A stretch of 64,000 nt of DNA from Roseibium album. Its GTDB lineage: Bacteria; Pseudomonadota; Alphaproteobacteria; Rhizobiales; Stappiaceae. The notes beneath the pieces are model-generated. The model ran no database searches. It had not been told where the DNA came from and was given only the letters and a program-made list of their open reading frames with translations. The position numbers and the translations under genes were made by a program. The DNA is taken from positions 496,001 to 560,000 of the forward strand of contig NZ_CXWE01000003.1 of assembly GCF_001404515.1 (NCBI RefSeq), in the 5' to 3' direction. Shown in pieces: positions 45,268 to 55,099 of the stretch. Position 1 is the first letter of the stretch. Every line of letters starts with the position of its first letter.

Positions 45268-46152
45268 ATGACACCATCGATCAGACCGCGCCGATCCGCT
45301 CTTTACATGCCGGGTTCAAATGCGCGAGCCCTTGAAAAGGCAAGGACACTCAATGTTGATTGTCTGTTGCTGGATCTCGAAGATGCCGTGGCGCCCGACG
45401 CCAAGGAACTTGCCAGAAACCAGATTGTCGAAGCTGTCGCGACGGGTGGATATGGTGAGCGGGAGGTCGTCATTCGCATCAACGGTCTCGATACGCCTTG
45501 GGGAGAAGCGGATCTGCAGGCAGCCGTCACCGCATCTCCGGACGCGATCCTTGTGCCGAAAGTCAATTCGCCTGCCGACCTTCAACGTGTCGCGCACATG
45601 CTTTCCCTTCACAATGCCCCTGATACGCTGAAGCTCTGGGCGATGATGGAAACACCGGAGGCAATGCTGAACGCCGGGGCCATCGGTTCCTGCGGCAAGG
45701 ATCCGGCAGTCCGGCTTTCATGTTTCGTCATGGGGACCAACGATCTTGCCAAGGAAACCCGCGCCCGGTTGACGGCCGGCCGCGCCGCGATGATGCCCTG
45801 GCTGATGACTTGCGTTGCCGCGGCGCGTTCCGGTGGTATCGATATCCTGGACGGTGTTTACAACGCGTTCCAGGACACCGAAGGTTTTGCAGTCGAATGT
45901 GCGCAAGGAGCCGAAATGGGCATGGACGGCAAAACGCTGATCCACCCAAAACAGATCGATGCCTGTCACGCGGCATTCAGCCCGTCGGAAGACGAAATCG
46001 CCTGGGCCCGCAAGATCAACGAGGTGTTCGAACTTCCGGAAAATGCCGGCAAGGGCGCAATCCAGGTGGACGGCAAGATGGTTGAACGGCTACATGCCGA
46101 TATGGGCAGGCGGGTGATCGCGATTGCCGATACCATCGCTGCCCGGGGCTAA
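45268..46152 (+). CDS. CoA ester lyase (malyl-CoA/citrate lyase beta type)
   Basis: The 294-residue TIM-barrel enzyme has RRSALYMPGSNARALEKARTLNVDCLLLDLEDAV at the N-terminus, then VVIRINGLDTPWGEADL, IWAMMETPEAML and MGMDGKTLIHPKQI, typical of CitE-type malyl-CoA, beta-methylmalyl-CoA and related lyases. Mg-binding residues are in LEDAV and the WAMMETPE region. The exact substrate (malyl-CoA, methylmalyl-CoA or citramalyl-CoA) is not shown. It precedes the DUF1737 gene. Confidence 0.86.
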   Translation: MTPSIRPRRSALYMPGSNARALEKARTLNVDCLLLDLEDAVAPDAKELARNQIVEAVATGGYGEREVVIRINGLDTPWGEADLQAAVTASPDAILVPKVNSPADLQRVAHMLSLHNAPDTLKLWAMMETPEAMLNAGAIGSCGKDPAVRLSCFVMGTNDLAKETRARLTAGRAAMMPWLMTCVAAARSGGIDILDGVYNAFQDTEGFAVECAQGAEMGMDGKTLIHPKQIDACHAAFSPSEDEIAWARKINEVFELPENAGKGAIQVDGKMVERLHADMGRRVIAIADTIAARG

Positions 46153-46209
46153 CCGAGAGGCCCGAACTCGGGTCACGCGGCTCCGCATACATCAAAAGGA
46201 TTCTGGACC

Positions 46210-46413
46210 ATGAAGCTCTACCGGCTCATCACAGGTATCGACGACAGCGAATTCTGTCACCGGGTCACGCAGGCTCTCAACAAGGGCTGGGATCTTTCCG
46301 GCTCGCCTACCATGGCTTACGACGCAACAAGAGGCGCGACAATCTGCGGCCAGGCCGTCACAAAGGAAGCCAAAGGACAATATTCCCCGGAAATAAAGCT
46401 CGGCGAATACTGA
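46210..46413 (+). CDS. DUF1737 domain small protein (67 aa)
   Basis: The 67-residue product, MKLYRLITGIDDSEFCHRVT, ALNKGWDLSGSPTMAYD, GAT..CGQAVTKE, is a good match to DUF1737, a small family in Proteobacteria with no known function. It follows the CoA lyase gene with 57 bases between, and a strong terminator lies 27 bases downstream. Confidence 0.87.
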   Translation: MKLYRLITGIDDSEFCHRVTQALNKGWDLSGSPTMAYDATRGATICGQAVTKEAKGQYSPEIKLGEY

Positions 46414-46440
46414 CCACCGGATCAATTTGTGTTTGACCGT

Positions 46441-46474
46441 GATCCGGCATCAGGGCCGGATCATGATCTTTTTT
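46441..46474 (+). terminator. Rho-independent terminator
   Basis: GATCCGGC (46441-46448) pairs perfectly with GCCGGATC (46455-46462), with a 6-base loop, and TTTTTT follows at 46469-46474. It lies after the DUF1737 gene and before the convergent sulfotransferase. Confidence 0.65.
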
Positions 46475-46500
46475 CGCACTGGTGTCCGCTCGAACGTGTT

Positions 46501-47274
46501 TCAGTGCTTCAGCTTCGTCTCGAGAACCTTGGTGATCTCTTCTGCGTTGAAGGGCTCCTTCAGGAAATTGAACAGCGGTTCCAGTTTTTGTGCGCCTTCC
46601 AGATAATCCTCGTAGCGCAGCCGATAGCAGACATCCTTGTTCGAATCGGCATAAGCCTTTGTCAGGTTTTCGAAATTTTGCCACTTTCGCTTGACTTCGG
46701 CCTGTTCCATGTTCTTCCAGAATGAAGACTTGGCAACGTTCTCGAAGGACCGGTTCTGAAAGATGAACCGGCTCTTCGGAAAATAAGTCCGGATCGTGTC
46801 GAGGAATTTCGGGAAATACCGGGGATCGTTGTGATACCGGATCTCCTTGAAGCCGAGGACCCGTGCAGTGCCTTTCGGACAAAGCACCCTGGAGACGAAC
46901 GTGTCAAAAAGACCCATCGCATAGTCATCAACGTCGACGTCTTCCATGCCGTACCAGGGGTCAAGGGACGTTCCCACCATCTTGCCGAAATAGGGTCGTT
47001 CAGTAGCGATCCTGGACCGCTCCGGTTCCTGACGCTGCTGAAAATTTCCTTCTCCGCGGATGGCTGTTATCGATCGGCACAAGTGCACCAGCGCGTTGCA
47101 GTTTTCTCCGCGAATGAAATATCCGGGAAGCGAATTCAAAAGGTGCTGCGTCAAAGTTGACCCGGATCGCCCAAACGCTACGACAAAGACAAATCCGTCT
47201 TTCGGGAAATACAGCGCAGGATACTGCTTGTGCAGTTGGAAGCTGTCCTCCCGAAACGGCAATACATTCGACAT
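46501..47274 (-). CDS. Sulfotransferase family protein
   Basis: The 257-residue product has the 5'-phosphosulfate-binding motif VVAFGRSGSTLTQHLLNSL (about 31-49) and further on GFKEIRYHND and FIFQNRSFENVAKS, the 3'-phosphate-binding region. It uses PAPS to sulfate an unknown acceptor. There is no signal peptide or clear membrane segment. A 290-base AT-rich gap precedes its ATG. Its direction follows the ATP-grasp gene, though the gap makes one transcript unlikely. Confidence 0.83.
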   Translation of the reverse strand: MSNVLPFREDSFQLHKQYPALYFPKDGFVFVVAFGRSGSTLTQHLLNSLPGYFIRGENCNALVHLCRSITAIRGEGNFQQRQEPERSRIATERPYFGKMVGTSLDPWYGMEDVDVDDYAMGLFDTFVSRVLCPKGTARVLGFKEIRYHNDPRYFPKFLDTIRTYFPKSRFIFQNRSFENVAKSSFWKNMEQAEVKRKWQNFENLTKAYADSNKDVCYRLRYEDYLEGAQKLEPLFNFLKEPFNAEEITKVLETKLKH

Positions 47275-47564
47275 GATGCGATCTCCTGAAAATCAGACTG
47301 AACGTCCGCAAAATTACGTTCAGCCCGGCACTTCGCCTAAAACCATAGATCCGCATTGTCCTGTTCAAGCCATCAGTCTTGCTTTGCCGACGGCTCGTAA
47401 AACTGAGATGGATCTCGTGCACAATATTTTTTCTGAATAATGTCTATTTTCGCAAATATGTCTAGAAGTACTTTAAATGAATCCAGAAAGCTAAAAATTG
47501 TTTCGAAAATGCTATTAAATACTTTTTATTTATTTGAATACGAGTTCATCTTTCAGAAAGAATG
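47275..47564. other. AT-rich intergenic region upstream of sulfotransferase gene
   Basis: These 290 bases separate the ATP-grasp gene (47565, stop side) from the sulfotransferase start (47274). The part 47430-47560 is very A+T-rich (ATTTTTTCTGAATAATG, TTTTTATTTATTTGAATA). I find no tRNA or perfect hairpin. It probably carries the sulfotransferase promoter; AT bias is also a mark of acquired DNA or silencer binding. Confidence 0.5.
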
Positions 47565-48545
47565 TCAGTTCGAAAACATGGCGTCGAAAAGCCGGGTGTA
47601 GATTTCCTTCACCAGTCCAGCTTCCTGATGCCCCTGCCGGTAGAGATTGCTCAGCCCGGGGGCAGCATTCACCTCCAGTACGACAGGAGCCGAGCCAGGG
47701 TCCGTTTCTTCAGGTACAATCAGGTCTACACCTGCGTAGCGCAAGCCGAGGCTTCTGGTGGACTTACAGGCGATGTCAAGAAGGTCAGGTGCGATCTTGT
47801 CAGTAATGATCTGAGCCGATCCGCCGGAAGACAGATTGGACACGGGAAGTACCGAAACGATTTGCCCGGCAGCCGGAACACTTTCCGGCGTCAGTCCCTG
47901 CAAAGACAATTGGTCTGCAAACCGGCTGTCGGCCGGACTACTCCGGTCATCGGCAACGACAAGTTCCGAAACCGGGCGCCTACCGTCGCCGGTCACCTGC
48001 GGAGGCCTGCGTTCGATGGCGCACAGGACGTCACCGTCAAGAACGACAATCCGGATATCCCTGCCTTTCATTTCTTTCTGGACAAGGATTTGGGCGTGAC
48101 GACTTGCGATTTCGCGAAGCGCTGTGTGAAGCGCATCATAAGAATCGACCCGAACAACGTCCCGGCCTTCCTTTCCGCAATTGGGTTTTACAAACAGCGC
48201 GTAATCTTGCTTTGCCGCGAAATCGAGTACGTCCTTGTTCAATGGCTTCCCGTCCTTGATATCTGAGCCGAAGACAAGGAGTGTTGCCGGCACGGCAACA
48301 CCGTTCATATCAAGGAATTTTGCCGTATAGGCCTTGTCATTCGCGATTTCCGCACTGCCGAACGGATTTATGTCGAACCGGGCGCCCTTGAAATACCAGC
48401 GCTTCCCTTCAGGGCTCTCGATAAGACCGGCGTGGCCATGGGGATCACCTGCGATCAGGCGCAGGTTTTTTTGTGCGCAAAATGGTTCCAGTAACCGGAA
48501 CACAAGTGACCGACCTGTTGCATCAGGCTTATCCTGAGGTGCCAA
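47565..48545 (-). CDS. ATP-grasp ligase-like protein (RimK/cyanophycin-synthetase related)
   Basis: The 326-residue product has an ATP-grasp layout: AEIANDKAYTAKFLDMNGVAVP, VKPNCGKEGRDVVRVD (glycine-rich P-loop equivalent), ILVQKEMKGRDIRIVVLDG and APVVLEVNAAPGLSNLY (metal-binding Glu and Asn). Such enzymes join a carboxylate to an amine or thiol by acyl phosphate. The substrate is not evident. The TTG start lies 6 bases downstream of the lolA stop, with a GAG a few bases before it, so it may be cotranscribed with lolA and ftsK. Confidence 0.82.
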   Translation of the reverse strand: MAPQDKPDATGRSLVFRLLEPFCAQKNLRLIAGDPHGHAGLIESPEGKRWYFKGARFDINPFGSAEIANDKAYTAKFLDMNGVAVPATLLVFGSDIKDGKPLNKDVLDFAAKQDYALFVKPNCGKEGRDVVRVDSYDALHTALREIASRHAQILVQKEMKGRDIRIVVLDGDVLCAIERRPPQVTGDGRRPVSELVVADDRSSPADSRFADQLSLQGLTPESVPAAGQIVSVLPVSNLSSGGSAQIITDKIAPDLLDIACKSTRSLGLRYAGVDLIVPEETDPGSAPVVLEVNAAPGLSNLYRQGHQEAGLVKEIYTRLFDAMFSN

Positions 48546-48551
48546 ATCTGC

Positions 48552-49205
48552 TCAGTTCCGGCCCTTGCGCTGATTTGCATTGGCCAGGTAGTCGATCTTG
48601 AACAGATCCGGGTTGGTCGGCGCATTGGAAACAACGTTGTAGACAGCAACAGACGTGTCATAGCCCTGCTGGTCGGTGACGGTCCATTGCTTCAGCGCAA
48701 AGTCATCGGTGTCAAAGATGAGCGTCAATGTGCCTGAATTGAACTTGGTCTTGTCAAAAATCGTGACGGTGATCAGGTCTTTTTCGACCAGCACGTTGGT
48801 GACATTCGTGTCTTTTTCCAGGTTAATCGAATCGGACAGGAGGAAACGGAGCGGTGTCTGTCCGAGGGGCCAGATGTCCTGTGTGTTCAGCTTGCGGTCA
48901 CGCACGGAAACCGACTTTCCGTCCGCTACGATGTCGAGCACGGAGGGTTTGTTGTAGTAGAAACGCACCTTTCCAGGACGGGCTATGTAGAACTTGCCGT
49001 CAGACTGGCTGCCATCCGGACCGAACTGGATGAAATCGCCATGCATGGTTTTCACGGAGTTGAAATAGGTACTCAGTTCCTGAAGCGTTTTCTGCTCTTG
49101 CTGGGTCAGTGCTTGCGCCGGAAGCAGAAGGGTCAATGTTATGGCTGCTGCCAAAAACGGCCGGCTGAGATGTCCGGCCAGGCGAAGAGCAAAGCGTTTC
49201 AGCAT
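48552..49205 (-). CDS. lolA: Outer membrane lipoprotein carrier protein LolA
   Basis: The 217-residue periplasmic protein carries lipoproteins from the inner to the outer membrane. It has a signal peptide (about 1-32, LLLPAQALT), then TQQEQKTLQELSTYFNSVKTMHGDFIQ and GKFYIARPGKVRFYYNKPS, standard LolA blocks. It lies 84 bases downstream of ftsK, an arrangement common in alphaproteobacteria. Confidence 0.92.
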   Translation of the reverse strand: MLKRFALRLAGHLSRPFLAAAITLTLLLPAQALTQQEQKTLQELSTYFNSVKTMHGDFIQFGPDGSQSDGKFYIARPGKVRFYYNKPSVLDIVADGKSVSVRDRKLNTQDIWPLGQTPLRFLLSDSINLEKDTNVTNVLVEKDLITVTIFDKTKFNSGTLTLIFDTDDFALKQWTVTDQQGYDTSVAVYNVVSNAPTNPDLFKIDYLANANQRKGRN

Positions 49206-49289
49206 GATGCAATGTCCTAAATCGTTATTTGCCGCAATTATTATACCCTAGCTATTCAGAGTGTGTGGCAAAGCTTTGGCATTTGGGAC

Positions 49290-52067
49290 TTAAAACTCTT
49301 CCTCAACGCCGTTTTGCACGAGAATTTCCCGTTTTCCGGCATGGTTTGCGGGACTGATCAGGCCCTCCTGCTCCATGCGTTCAATCAGGGAAGCCGCACG
49401 GTTGTAACCGATCGAAAGACGTCGCTGAACGTAGGAGGTAGACGCCTTCTTGTCGCGCAGAACGATTGCCACTGCCTTGTCATAAAGCTCGTTACCTTCC
49501 CCGCCACTGGCCAGTCCGCCTCCGTCATAGGGGCTTTCCGCCTCGTCTTCTTCCTCGGTGACGGCTTCGAGATATTGCGGCGTGCCCTGAACTTTCAGAT
49601 GCTTGACGATATCCTCCACTTCGTCATCGGCAACGAATGGCCCGTGCACGCGCTGGATACGTCCTCCACCCGCCATGAACAACATGTCACCCATGCCAAG
49701 CAATTGCTCGGCGCCCATCTCGCCCAGGATCGTTCGGCTGTCGATCTTGGAAGTGACCTGGAACGAGATTCGGGTCGGGAAATTGGCCTTGATCGTGCCG
49801 GTGATGACATCCACGGACGGGCGTTGCGTCGCCATGATCAGGTGAATGCCGGCAGCACGCGCCATCTGGGCAAGACGTTGGATTGCCCCTTCGATGTCCT
49901 TGCCGGCAACCATCATCAGATCGGCCATCTCGTCGACGATCACGACAATGTACGGCATTGCCTCGAGCGGCAGTTCCTCGTCCTCGTAGATCGGTTGGCC
50001 GGTGTCCCGGTCAAATCCGGTCTGTACGGTGCGGGTGAAACTTTCGCCCTTTTCGAGCGCCTGCTTGATCCGGGTGTTGTAGCCATCAATGTTGCGGACA
50101 CCCATCTTGGACATCTTCTTGTAGCGGTCCTCCATCTCGCGCACAGTCCATTTCAGCGCGACGACCGCTTTCTTCGGATCGGTAACCACCGGTGTCAGAA
50201 GGTGTGGAATGCCGTCATATATGGAGAGTTCAAGCATCTTCGGGTCAATCATGATCAGCTTGCACTGTTCCGGCGTCAGCCGGTAAAGCAGCGACAGGAT
50301 CATGGTGTTGATCGAGACGGACTTGCCCGAGCCGGTAGTCCCGGCGACCAGGAGGTGCGGCATGCGCGCCAGATCCGCAACGACGCTCTCGCCGTTGATC
50401 GTCTTGCCAAGGGCCAGTGGTAGCTTCGCCTTGGATTTTTCAAAGTCCTGGGCGGCAATCAGTTCACGCAGGAAAACCGTTTCCCGGCGAGCGTTCGGCA
50501 GTTCAATACCGATGGCATTCTTGCCCGGAATAACTGCCACACGGGCTGAAATCGCGCTCATCGAACGGGCAATATCGTCGGCAAGACCGATGACGCGGGA
50601 GGATTTGATGCCGGGCGCTGGCTCAAGTTCGTAGAGTGTGACGACCGGACCCGGACGCACTTCGATGATTTCGCCGCGGACGCCGAAATCCTCCAGGACA
50701 CCTTCCAGAATGCGGGCATTCTGCTCAAGGGCGTCAGCCGACAGACCCGGAACCTTTCCGCCAACCTTGGGTTCGGAAAGCAACCGGAGAGGGGGCATTT
50801 CGTATTCCTCGGGTGCGCCGAGGAAAGAGGGTTGCGCTTCCGCGATCGCACGCTTGCTTTGCTTGGGCCTAGGCGCAGGTGGTATGACCCGACCGCTCTG
50901 GCTTGACTGGACGTCGGGCTGACCTGCCGCCACCTGCGGCTGATCGGGAGCAGCAATGCCAACTGGCATTATCTGTTGGCCGGCAACGGGACCCTTATCG
51001 ATCAGGAGTTCTTCAGGTTCGAAGCCTTCTCCCTCCTCTTCGTAAGGTTCATCGGCGTAGGGATCATCCATGCCGTCTTCTTCCGCCTGATGGCCCCGAC
51101 CGTAAAATTCGTCCAGGCCATCGTCGTCCTCCGGCATCAAACGGCCTTTCAGGGCCCGGCGGAAAACCGAAAGGCGACCCTGATTGCGGTCGTCTTCCGG
51201 TTCAAGGTCACCCTCGAAATCGTCTTCATCCCAATTGTCTTCGTCTTCACCGAGATGTTGCTGCTTGCGACCGGTCAGACGGCGGAACTGGGTCTGGCCC
51301 TGCAATCGCCAATGTTCCATCTGCCCGACAAAGGCACTGAAAAAGAGTGAAAGCCGGGATTCGCTTTCATCGTCCTCAAGGCCGAGCTCCTCCTCGATCG
51401 ACCGGCCGTGGCCCTTCGCGGCGCGGGCAGGTTTGCCGACATCGTTATCGGCACCGTCATCGGGCAGGTCTTTGTCTCCGAGCCAGCCCGCCGCGGACAT
51501 GAGAAAGAATATTGCCGGCACGCCGAGGCCCAGGCCGCCGACAATCGTTGCGGCACCGGATGTCATGTTGGATGTGATTATTGCCGGCAACTGGTGGACA
51601 GTGTCACCGAAAAATCCGCCAAGGCCGGTCGGCAGCGGCCAGCTGTCCGGAACGGGAAGCGCAGCCAGAGCGCCGGCCGAAAGACTGGAGCCTATCGCCC
51701 AAAAGAACAGCCGTTTCCTGCCGATACCGAGCGCATGTCCGGCCAGAAGCCGCCAACCCCAGAGTACGAGAGGGATTAGAAAGACGGCCGTTGCAAGGCC
51801 GATCGTCTGCATGAGAATGTCGGCAACGATGGCGCCAACAGAGCCCAGCGCATTGCGGACGGACCCGCTCGTCGCGTGATTGAGACTTGGGTCGTTGACG
51901 GACCATGTCGCCAGAGCGGCGGCAAGCATGGCGGCCAGCGCAATGATGCCGAGCCCGGAGGCACCGACCAGATTGCGCCTCAAGAAGCGCTTGACGGGAC
52001 TTTCGGTGTCCAGAAGGTCTACCGGCGACCGGCGGCCGTTGCTGCGTACTGCACTGGCTCGTCTCAT
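49290..52067 (-). CDS. ftsK: DNA translocase FtsK
   Basis: The 925-residue protein has about four N-terminal membrane segments (about 34-200), a long acidic linker (about 215-420) with charged repeats, and a C-terminal motor. The motor has [20 protein letters not shown] (Walker A), [18 protein letters not shown] (Walker B) and the [20 protein letters not shown] region, and ends with the winged-helix gamma domain ([23 protein letters not shown]...[20 protein letters not shown]) that reads KOPS sites. It moves DNA during chromosome segregation. Its ATG overlaps the stop of the upstream aminotransferase gene (ATGA). Confidence 0.96.
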   Translation of the reverse strand: MRRASAVRSNGRRSPVDLLDTESPVKRFLRRNLVGASGLGIIALAAMLAAALATWSVNDPSLNHATSGSVRNALGSVGAIVADILMQTIGLATAVFLIPLVLWGWRLLAGHALGIGRKRLFFWAIGSSLSAGALAALPVPDSWPLPTGLGGFFGDTVHQLPAIITSNMTSGAATIVGGLGLGVPAIFFLMSAAGWLGDKDLPDDGADNDVGKPARAAKGHGRSIEEELGLEDDESESRLSLFFSAFVGQMEHWRLQGQTQFRRLTGRKQQHLGEDEDNWDEDDFEGDLEPEDDRNQGRLSVFRRALKGRLMPEDDDGLDEFYGRGHQAEEDGMDDPYADEPYEEEGEGFEPEELLIDKGPVAGQQIMPVGIAAPDQPQVAAGQPDVQSSQSGRVIPPAPRPKQSKRAIAEAQPSFLGAPEEYEMPPLRLLSEPKVGGKVPGLSADALEQNARILEGVLEDFGVRGEIIEVRPGPVVTLYELEPAPGIKSSRVIGLADDIARSMSAISARVAVIPGKNAIGIELPNARRETVFLRELIAAQDFEKSKAKLPLALGKTINGESVVADLARMPHLLVAGTTGSGKSVSINTMILSLLYRLTPEQCKLIMIDPKMLELSIYDGIPHLLTPVVTDPKKAVVALKWTVREMEDRYKKMSKMGVRNIDGYNTRIKQALEKGESFTRTVQTGFDRDTGQPIYEDEELPLEAMPYIVVIVDEMADLMMVAGKDIEGAIQRLAQMARAAGIHLIMATQRPSVDVITGTIKANFPTRISFQVTSKIDSRTILGEMGAEQLLGMGDMLFMAGGGRIQRVHGPFVADDEVEDIVKHLKVQGTPQYLEAVTEEEDEAESPYDGGGLASGGEGNELYDKAVAIVLRDKKASTSYVQRRLSIGYNRAASLIERMEQEGLISPANHAGKREILVQNGVEEEF

Positions 52068-53287
52068 GCCTGTTCTCCAAACCAGTTTGCCATGCGTTCA
52101 AGTGCGACTTCCGTCTGCTCAAGCGGAGCGACCAGTCCGATACGGATAAAGTCGCGGCCGGGGTTGCTGCCGTCGGATTGATCCGACGCCAGGAAACCAC
52201 CGGGAACGACCTTGACACCGATGTCTCGCCAAAGGCGCTTCGTGACAGTCACACCATCACCCCACTTGCCGACATCAAGCCAAAGAAAAAACCCGCCCTC
52301 GGGTGTTACCGACCCCATGATCGGCCCAAGAAAACGTTCAGCCGCTTCGAATTTCTCGTTGTATAGGCGCCTGTTTTCAGCGACATGCGCCTCGTCCTGG
52401 TATGCCCGGACTGCAACGGCCTGTGCGGGGAGCGAGACCTGCGGTGCCGCAAGGCCCCGGAATTTTGCCCATTTGCGCAGAAACACCGGATCCCCCGCCG
52501 CAAAACCACAGCGCAAGCCCGCGAGATTGGAGCGTTTCGACAGGGAGTTCAGAACAATGATATTGGAAAAATCGGTATTCATTGCCCTGGCGGCTTCCAG
52601 AATTCCGGGAGGCGGATCGCTGCGATAGATCTCCGAATAGCATTCGTCAGCGAAGATGTAGAAGCGGTGCTTGCGGGCCAGCCCGATCAAACGCTGCCAA
52701 AAGGCAATGTCCGCGGGATAGCCTTCCGGATTTGTCGGAGAAGCGATGTAGAAGGCAACGGTTTCATCGAGGAGATCTGCGTCGAGGTTGTCGAGATCCG
52801 GCAGGAAATTGTTGCCCGGAACGGCGTCCAGCAGCACGGCCCTTGCGTCAGCAACATGGGCCGCCGCCGCATAGGTCTGATAAAACGGGTTCGGCAGCAC
52901 GACAACGGGGTGATCAAGCCCCTTGTCCAGTTGGTCCCGGGCGGCGATCGCGCCGAAGGAAAGTCCTTCACGGGATCCGTTCAGCGGCAGAACGCCGTGA
53001 TCCGCGTCGATTGTGCCACCAAGGCGATAGCGTCGGTCGAGCCAGTCCGCCACGGCCCTGCGAAACTCCGGTGTCCCGTTGATTGGTGGGTATCGGCGGA
53101 AGTCGCCGATATTTTCAGCAAGAACTTCAGCCGTAAAATCGGGAATGGCATGCTGGGGCTCGCCGATGGTCATGACAACCGGGTCAAGCCCGGGCGTCTC
53201 GCCTTCGAGGAGCTCGGCAAGGCGCTGGAAAGGGTTGGAGCTCGGCAGGACAGCGCCGCGCTTATAGGCTTTGGGGCTGGAAATCAT
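52064..53287 (-). CDS. Class I/II aminotransferase (succinyldiaminopimelate transaminase-like)
   Basis: The 407-residue PLP enzyme has [61 protein letters not shown] and the PLP Lys in [16 protein letters not shown] (about 247-262). The [11 protein letters not shown] start and the gene order before ftsK match the DapC-like aminotransferase of this order. It would supply lysine/diaminopimelate. The substrate is a family guess; other amino acids are possible. The stop overlaps the ftsK start. Confidence 0.87.
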   Translation of the reverse strand: MISSPKAYKRGAVLPSSNPFQRLAELLEGETPGLDPVVMTIGEPQHAIPDFTAEVLAENIGDFRRYPPINGTPEFRRAVADWLDRRYRLGGTIDADHGVLPLNGSREGLSFGAIAARDQLDKGLDHPVVVLPNPFYQTYAAAAHVADARAVLLDAVPGNNFLPDLDNLDADLLDETVAFYIASPTNPEGYPADIAFWQRLIGLARKHRFYIFADECYSEIYRSDPPPGILEAARAMNTDFSNIIVLNSLSKRSNLAGLRCGFAAGDPVFLRKWAKFRGLAAPQVSLPAQAVAVRAYQDEAHVAENRRLYNEKFEAAERFLGPIMGSVTPEGGFFLWLDVGKWGDGVTVTKRLWRDIGVKVVPGGFLASDQSDGSNPGRDFIRIGLVAPLEQTEVALERMANWFGEQA

Positions 53288-53342
53288 CTAAAATCCGGCA
53301 GTCGTTACGCAGTACATTGACGCAACCCTATCGTGCCCTTGG

Positions 53343-53357
53343 TAAATCTCTTATTAA
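53343..53357. promoter_or_regulatory. Near-CtrA site (TAAA-N7-TTAA)
   Basis: TAAATCTCTTATTAA is one base off the CtrA consensus TTAA-N7-TTAA. It lies in the divergent gap between the aminotransferase-ftsK operon and the SGNH gene, 56 bases upstream of the aminotransferase ATG. One mismatch makes it much weaker evidence than the two exact boxes. Confidence 0.28.
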
Positions 53358-53459
53358 CCAAGCACGGAAAACGGTCATTTCATGTAACCGATTGCCTGCC
53401 GGGGGGAACTTTTCTAAGGTCGCCTGAAAACAATCCCGCATTGATCGCAAAGGGTTTTC

Positions 53460-54119
53460 ATGGCGGAAAAAAAGGCTCCGGTTGCCGTTGTCTGCTTCGG
53501 CGACTCCCTCACCTGGGGGTTCAACCCTGTGGACAAATCCAGATACGGCCACGACGTGCGCTGGACCCGGCGGCTGCAGATGGAACTTGGGACGGACTAC
53601 TACGTGATCGAGGAGGGTGTTAACGGGCGCACCACCGTGTTCGAGGACCCGACAAGAGGTGACAAGAACGGGCTCGCGCATCTTGCCACCGTGCGCAAAA
53701 CCCATATGCCGATCGACGTGCTGGTCATCATGCTCGGATCCAACGATCTCCAGGACCGGTTCAACATGAGTGCGGAGGCCATCGGTCTTGCGATGGGGCG
53801 GGTGCTGTTCGAGGCGACGCGGGCAACCGATGATGTTGAAGGCAGGGCTCCGAAGGTTCTTTTGATGGCGCCGCCGCCGCTCGGCGACTTTTCGGGTCTC
53901 GAATATGAAGGTCTTTATTCCAATGCGCACGGGGGCGCCCAGTCACGGCGTCTCGCAGAGGTTTATGCGCGCCTTGCGGAGCAATACGGCACCGCTTTTC
54001 TGGATGTCGGGAAGCACATGAATGCGAGCCCGGTTGATGCCATCCATTTCGAAGCAGCGCCACAGGCAAATCTGGCGAAAGTCATTGCAAATGAGGTCCG
54101 AGGGCTGGCCGGCATCTGA
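53460..54119 (+). CDS. SGNH/GDSL family hydrolase (arylesterase-like)
   Basis: The 219-residue esterase has the SGNH blocks: VVCFGDSLTWGFNPV (Ser near 16), EEGVNGRTTVF (Asn), VIMLGSNDLQDRF (block III Gly-Asn) and DAIHFEAAPQ (Asp-x-x-His near the end). No signal peptide is seen, so it may be cytoplasmic. It converges with the next hypothetical gene, whose stop is one base away. Confidence 0.89.
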   Translation: MAEKKAPVAVVCFGDSLTWGFNPVDKSRYGHDVRWTRRLQMELGTDYYVIEEGVNGRTTVFEDPTRGDKNGLAHLATVRKTHMPIDVLVIMLGSNDLQDRFNMSAEAIGLAMGRVLFEATRATDDVEGRAPKVLLMAPPPLGDFSGLEYEGLYSNAHGGAQSRRLAEVYARLAEQYGTAFLDVGKHMNASPVDAIHFEAAPQANLAKVIANEVRGLAGI

Positions 54120-54120
54120 T

Positions 54121-54639
54121 TTAGACCTTGAGTTTTTCCAATGCCTTTCGAATGCGCACTTTTACCGAGCCAGCCGTCTCGCATGCGTCAGAACGTTCCA
54201 GCGTTTCAATCGCATGGGATTTATGCGCCGGAAACCGCTGGGCTAACACGGCGAGCGCGTAGTGAGACCAGGCGCGCACGAACTTGTTTTCAGATGTCAG
54301 TCCGCTGTCGATCATCTGCCTGAGGGGGTCTTCCAGATGTTCCGGGATCTGCAAATGCTCGAAATACTGAAGAAAGTGCAGTCGGGCTTCCCAGTCGGTT
54401 AGCTTCGGCGCGAAGGCTGCGTGCCTCGCTGCTAACTGTTCCGGAAGCCCGCTTCTGGATTTTGCCACGTAATGCTTCAAAAGCCACGTTGCGCCGCGCT
54501 CACACTCCTCAATCTCGCAGAGCTCAACCAGGTGAACGGTGAAGTCCGGTTCTGTCGCAAAGCTTGAGTAGGCATGCTCCAGCGGCGCGGTATCCTTACC
54601 GTCCCACTTTCGGAGAATCTGGGCGAGTTGCATGCGCAT
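54121..54639 (-). CDS. Hypothetical helical protein (172 aa)
   Basis: The 172-residue product is helix-rich: MRMQLAQILRKWDGKDTAPL, LHFLQYFEHLQIPEHLEDPL and HYALAVLAQRFPAHKSHAIETL, which recall a helical-repeat (HEAT-like) fold without a clear family. It lacks signal and membrane sequences. ATG 54639 and ATG 54633 both serve as starts. It is 17 bases downstream of the DUF1674 gene on the same strand. Confidence 0.7.
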   Translation of the reverse strand: MRMQLAQILRKWDGKDTAPLEHAYSSFATEPDFTVHLVELCEIEECERGATWLLKHYVAKSRSGLPEQLAARHAAFAPKLTDWEARLHFLQYFEHLQIPEHLEDPLRQMIDSGLTSENKFVRAWSHYALAVLAQRFPAHKSHAIETLERSDACETAGSVKVRIRKALEKLKV

Positions 54640-54656
54640 GAGCTAGGGGCAGGCCC

Positions 54657-54920
54657 TCAAAAGTCAACCGTCAGGCCCTTGATCTCCCAATCATCGTACC
54701 GGGTCGGTTCCAGTCCGCCGCGGCCGTTGATCTCATCCGGCATGGCATCTTGTTTCGCGTCGATCTGTTTCCGGCGCTCGTCGGCCTCGAGAAGAGCGCG
54801 CTGGGCAGCAGGTGGGAGGTCCTCGAAACGTTTCTTCGGCTCCGCTGCGGTCTCTGTCTTCAGCGAAGGAGCTTCACTCTGGCTGTAGCTCGCGGTCGGT
54901 TCTTTCTGGTCGTGCGTCAT
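54657..54920 (-). CDS. DUF1674/SDHAF4-type small protein
   Basis: The 87-residue product ends with the conserved DEINGRGGLEPTRYDDWEIKG, the mark of the DUF1674/SDHAF4 family. SDHAF4 relatives help assemble FAD-loaded succinate dehydrogenase. The N-terminal part is charged and low in order. It is upstream of a helical hypothetical gene. The gene order with htpX and rsmB nearby is common in Hyphomicrobiales. Confidence 0.9.
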   Translation of the reverse strand: MTHDQKEPTASYSQSEAPSLKTETAAEPKKRFEDLPPAAQRALLEADERRKQIDAKQDAMPDEINGRGGLEPTRYDDWEIKGLTVDF

Positions 54921-55099
54921 GTTAGCTATCGGCTGGCTGCATGTTTCGGTTATGTCGTCCTGATTATCTTATATAAGGCATGACTGCCGGATTTGGCAGT
55001 GGGCGTATTCCAGTATCGGTATTGCTCGATTGGGCTCATAGCCGTGAATATTAGGCTGCGGCGGGCAGCCCCGCGCGGTGTACATTTCGTCCGATTTGG

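Noticed and set aside
49263..50423. 386-residue plus-strand frame opposite ftsK
   Set aside because: It lies wholly antisense to the FtsK motor domain, whose motifs are intact; no ribosome site or domain pattern supports it.
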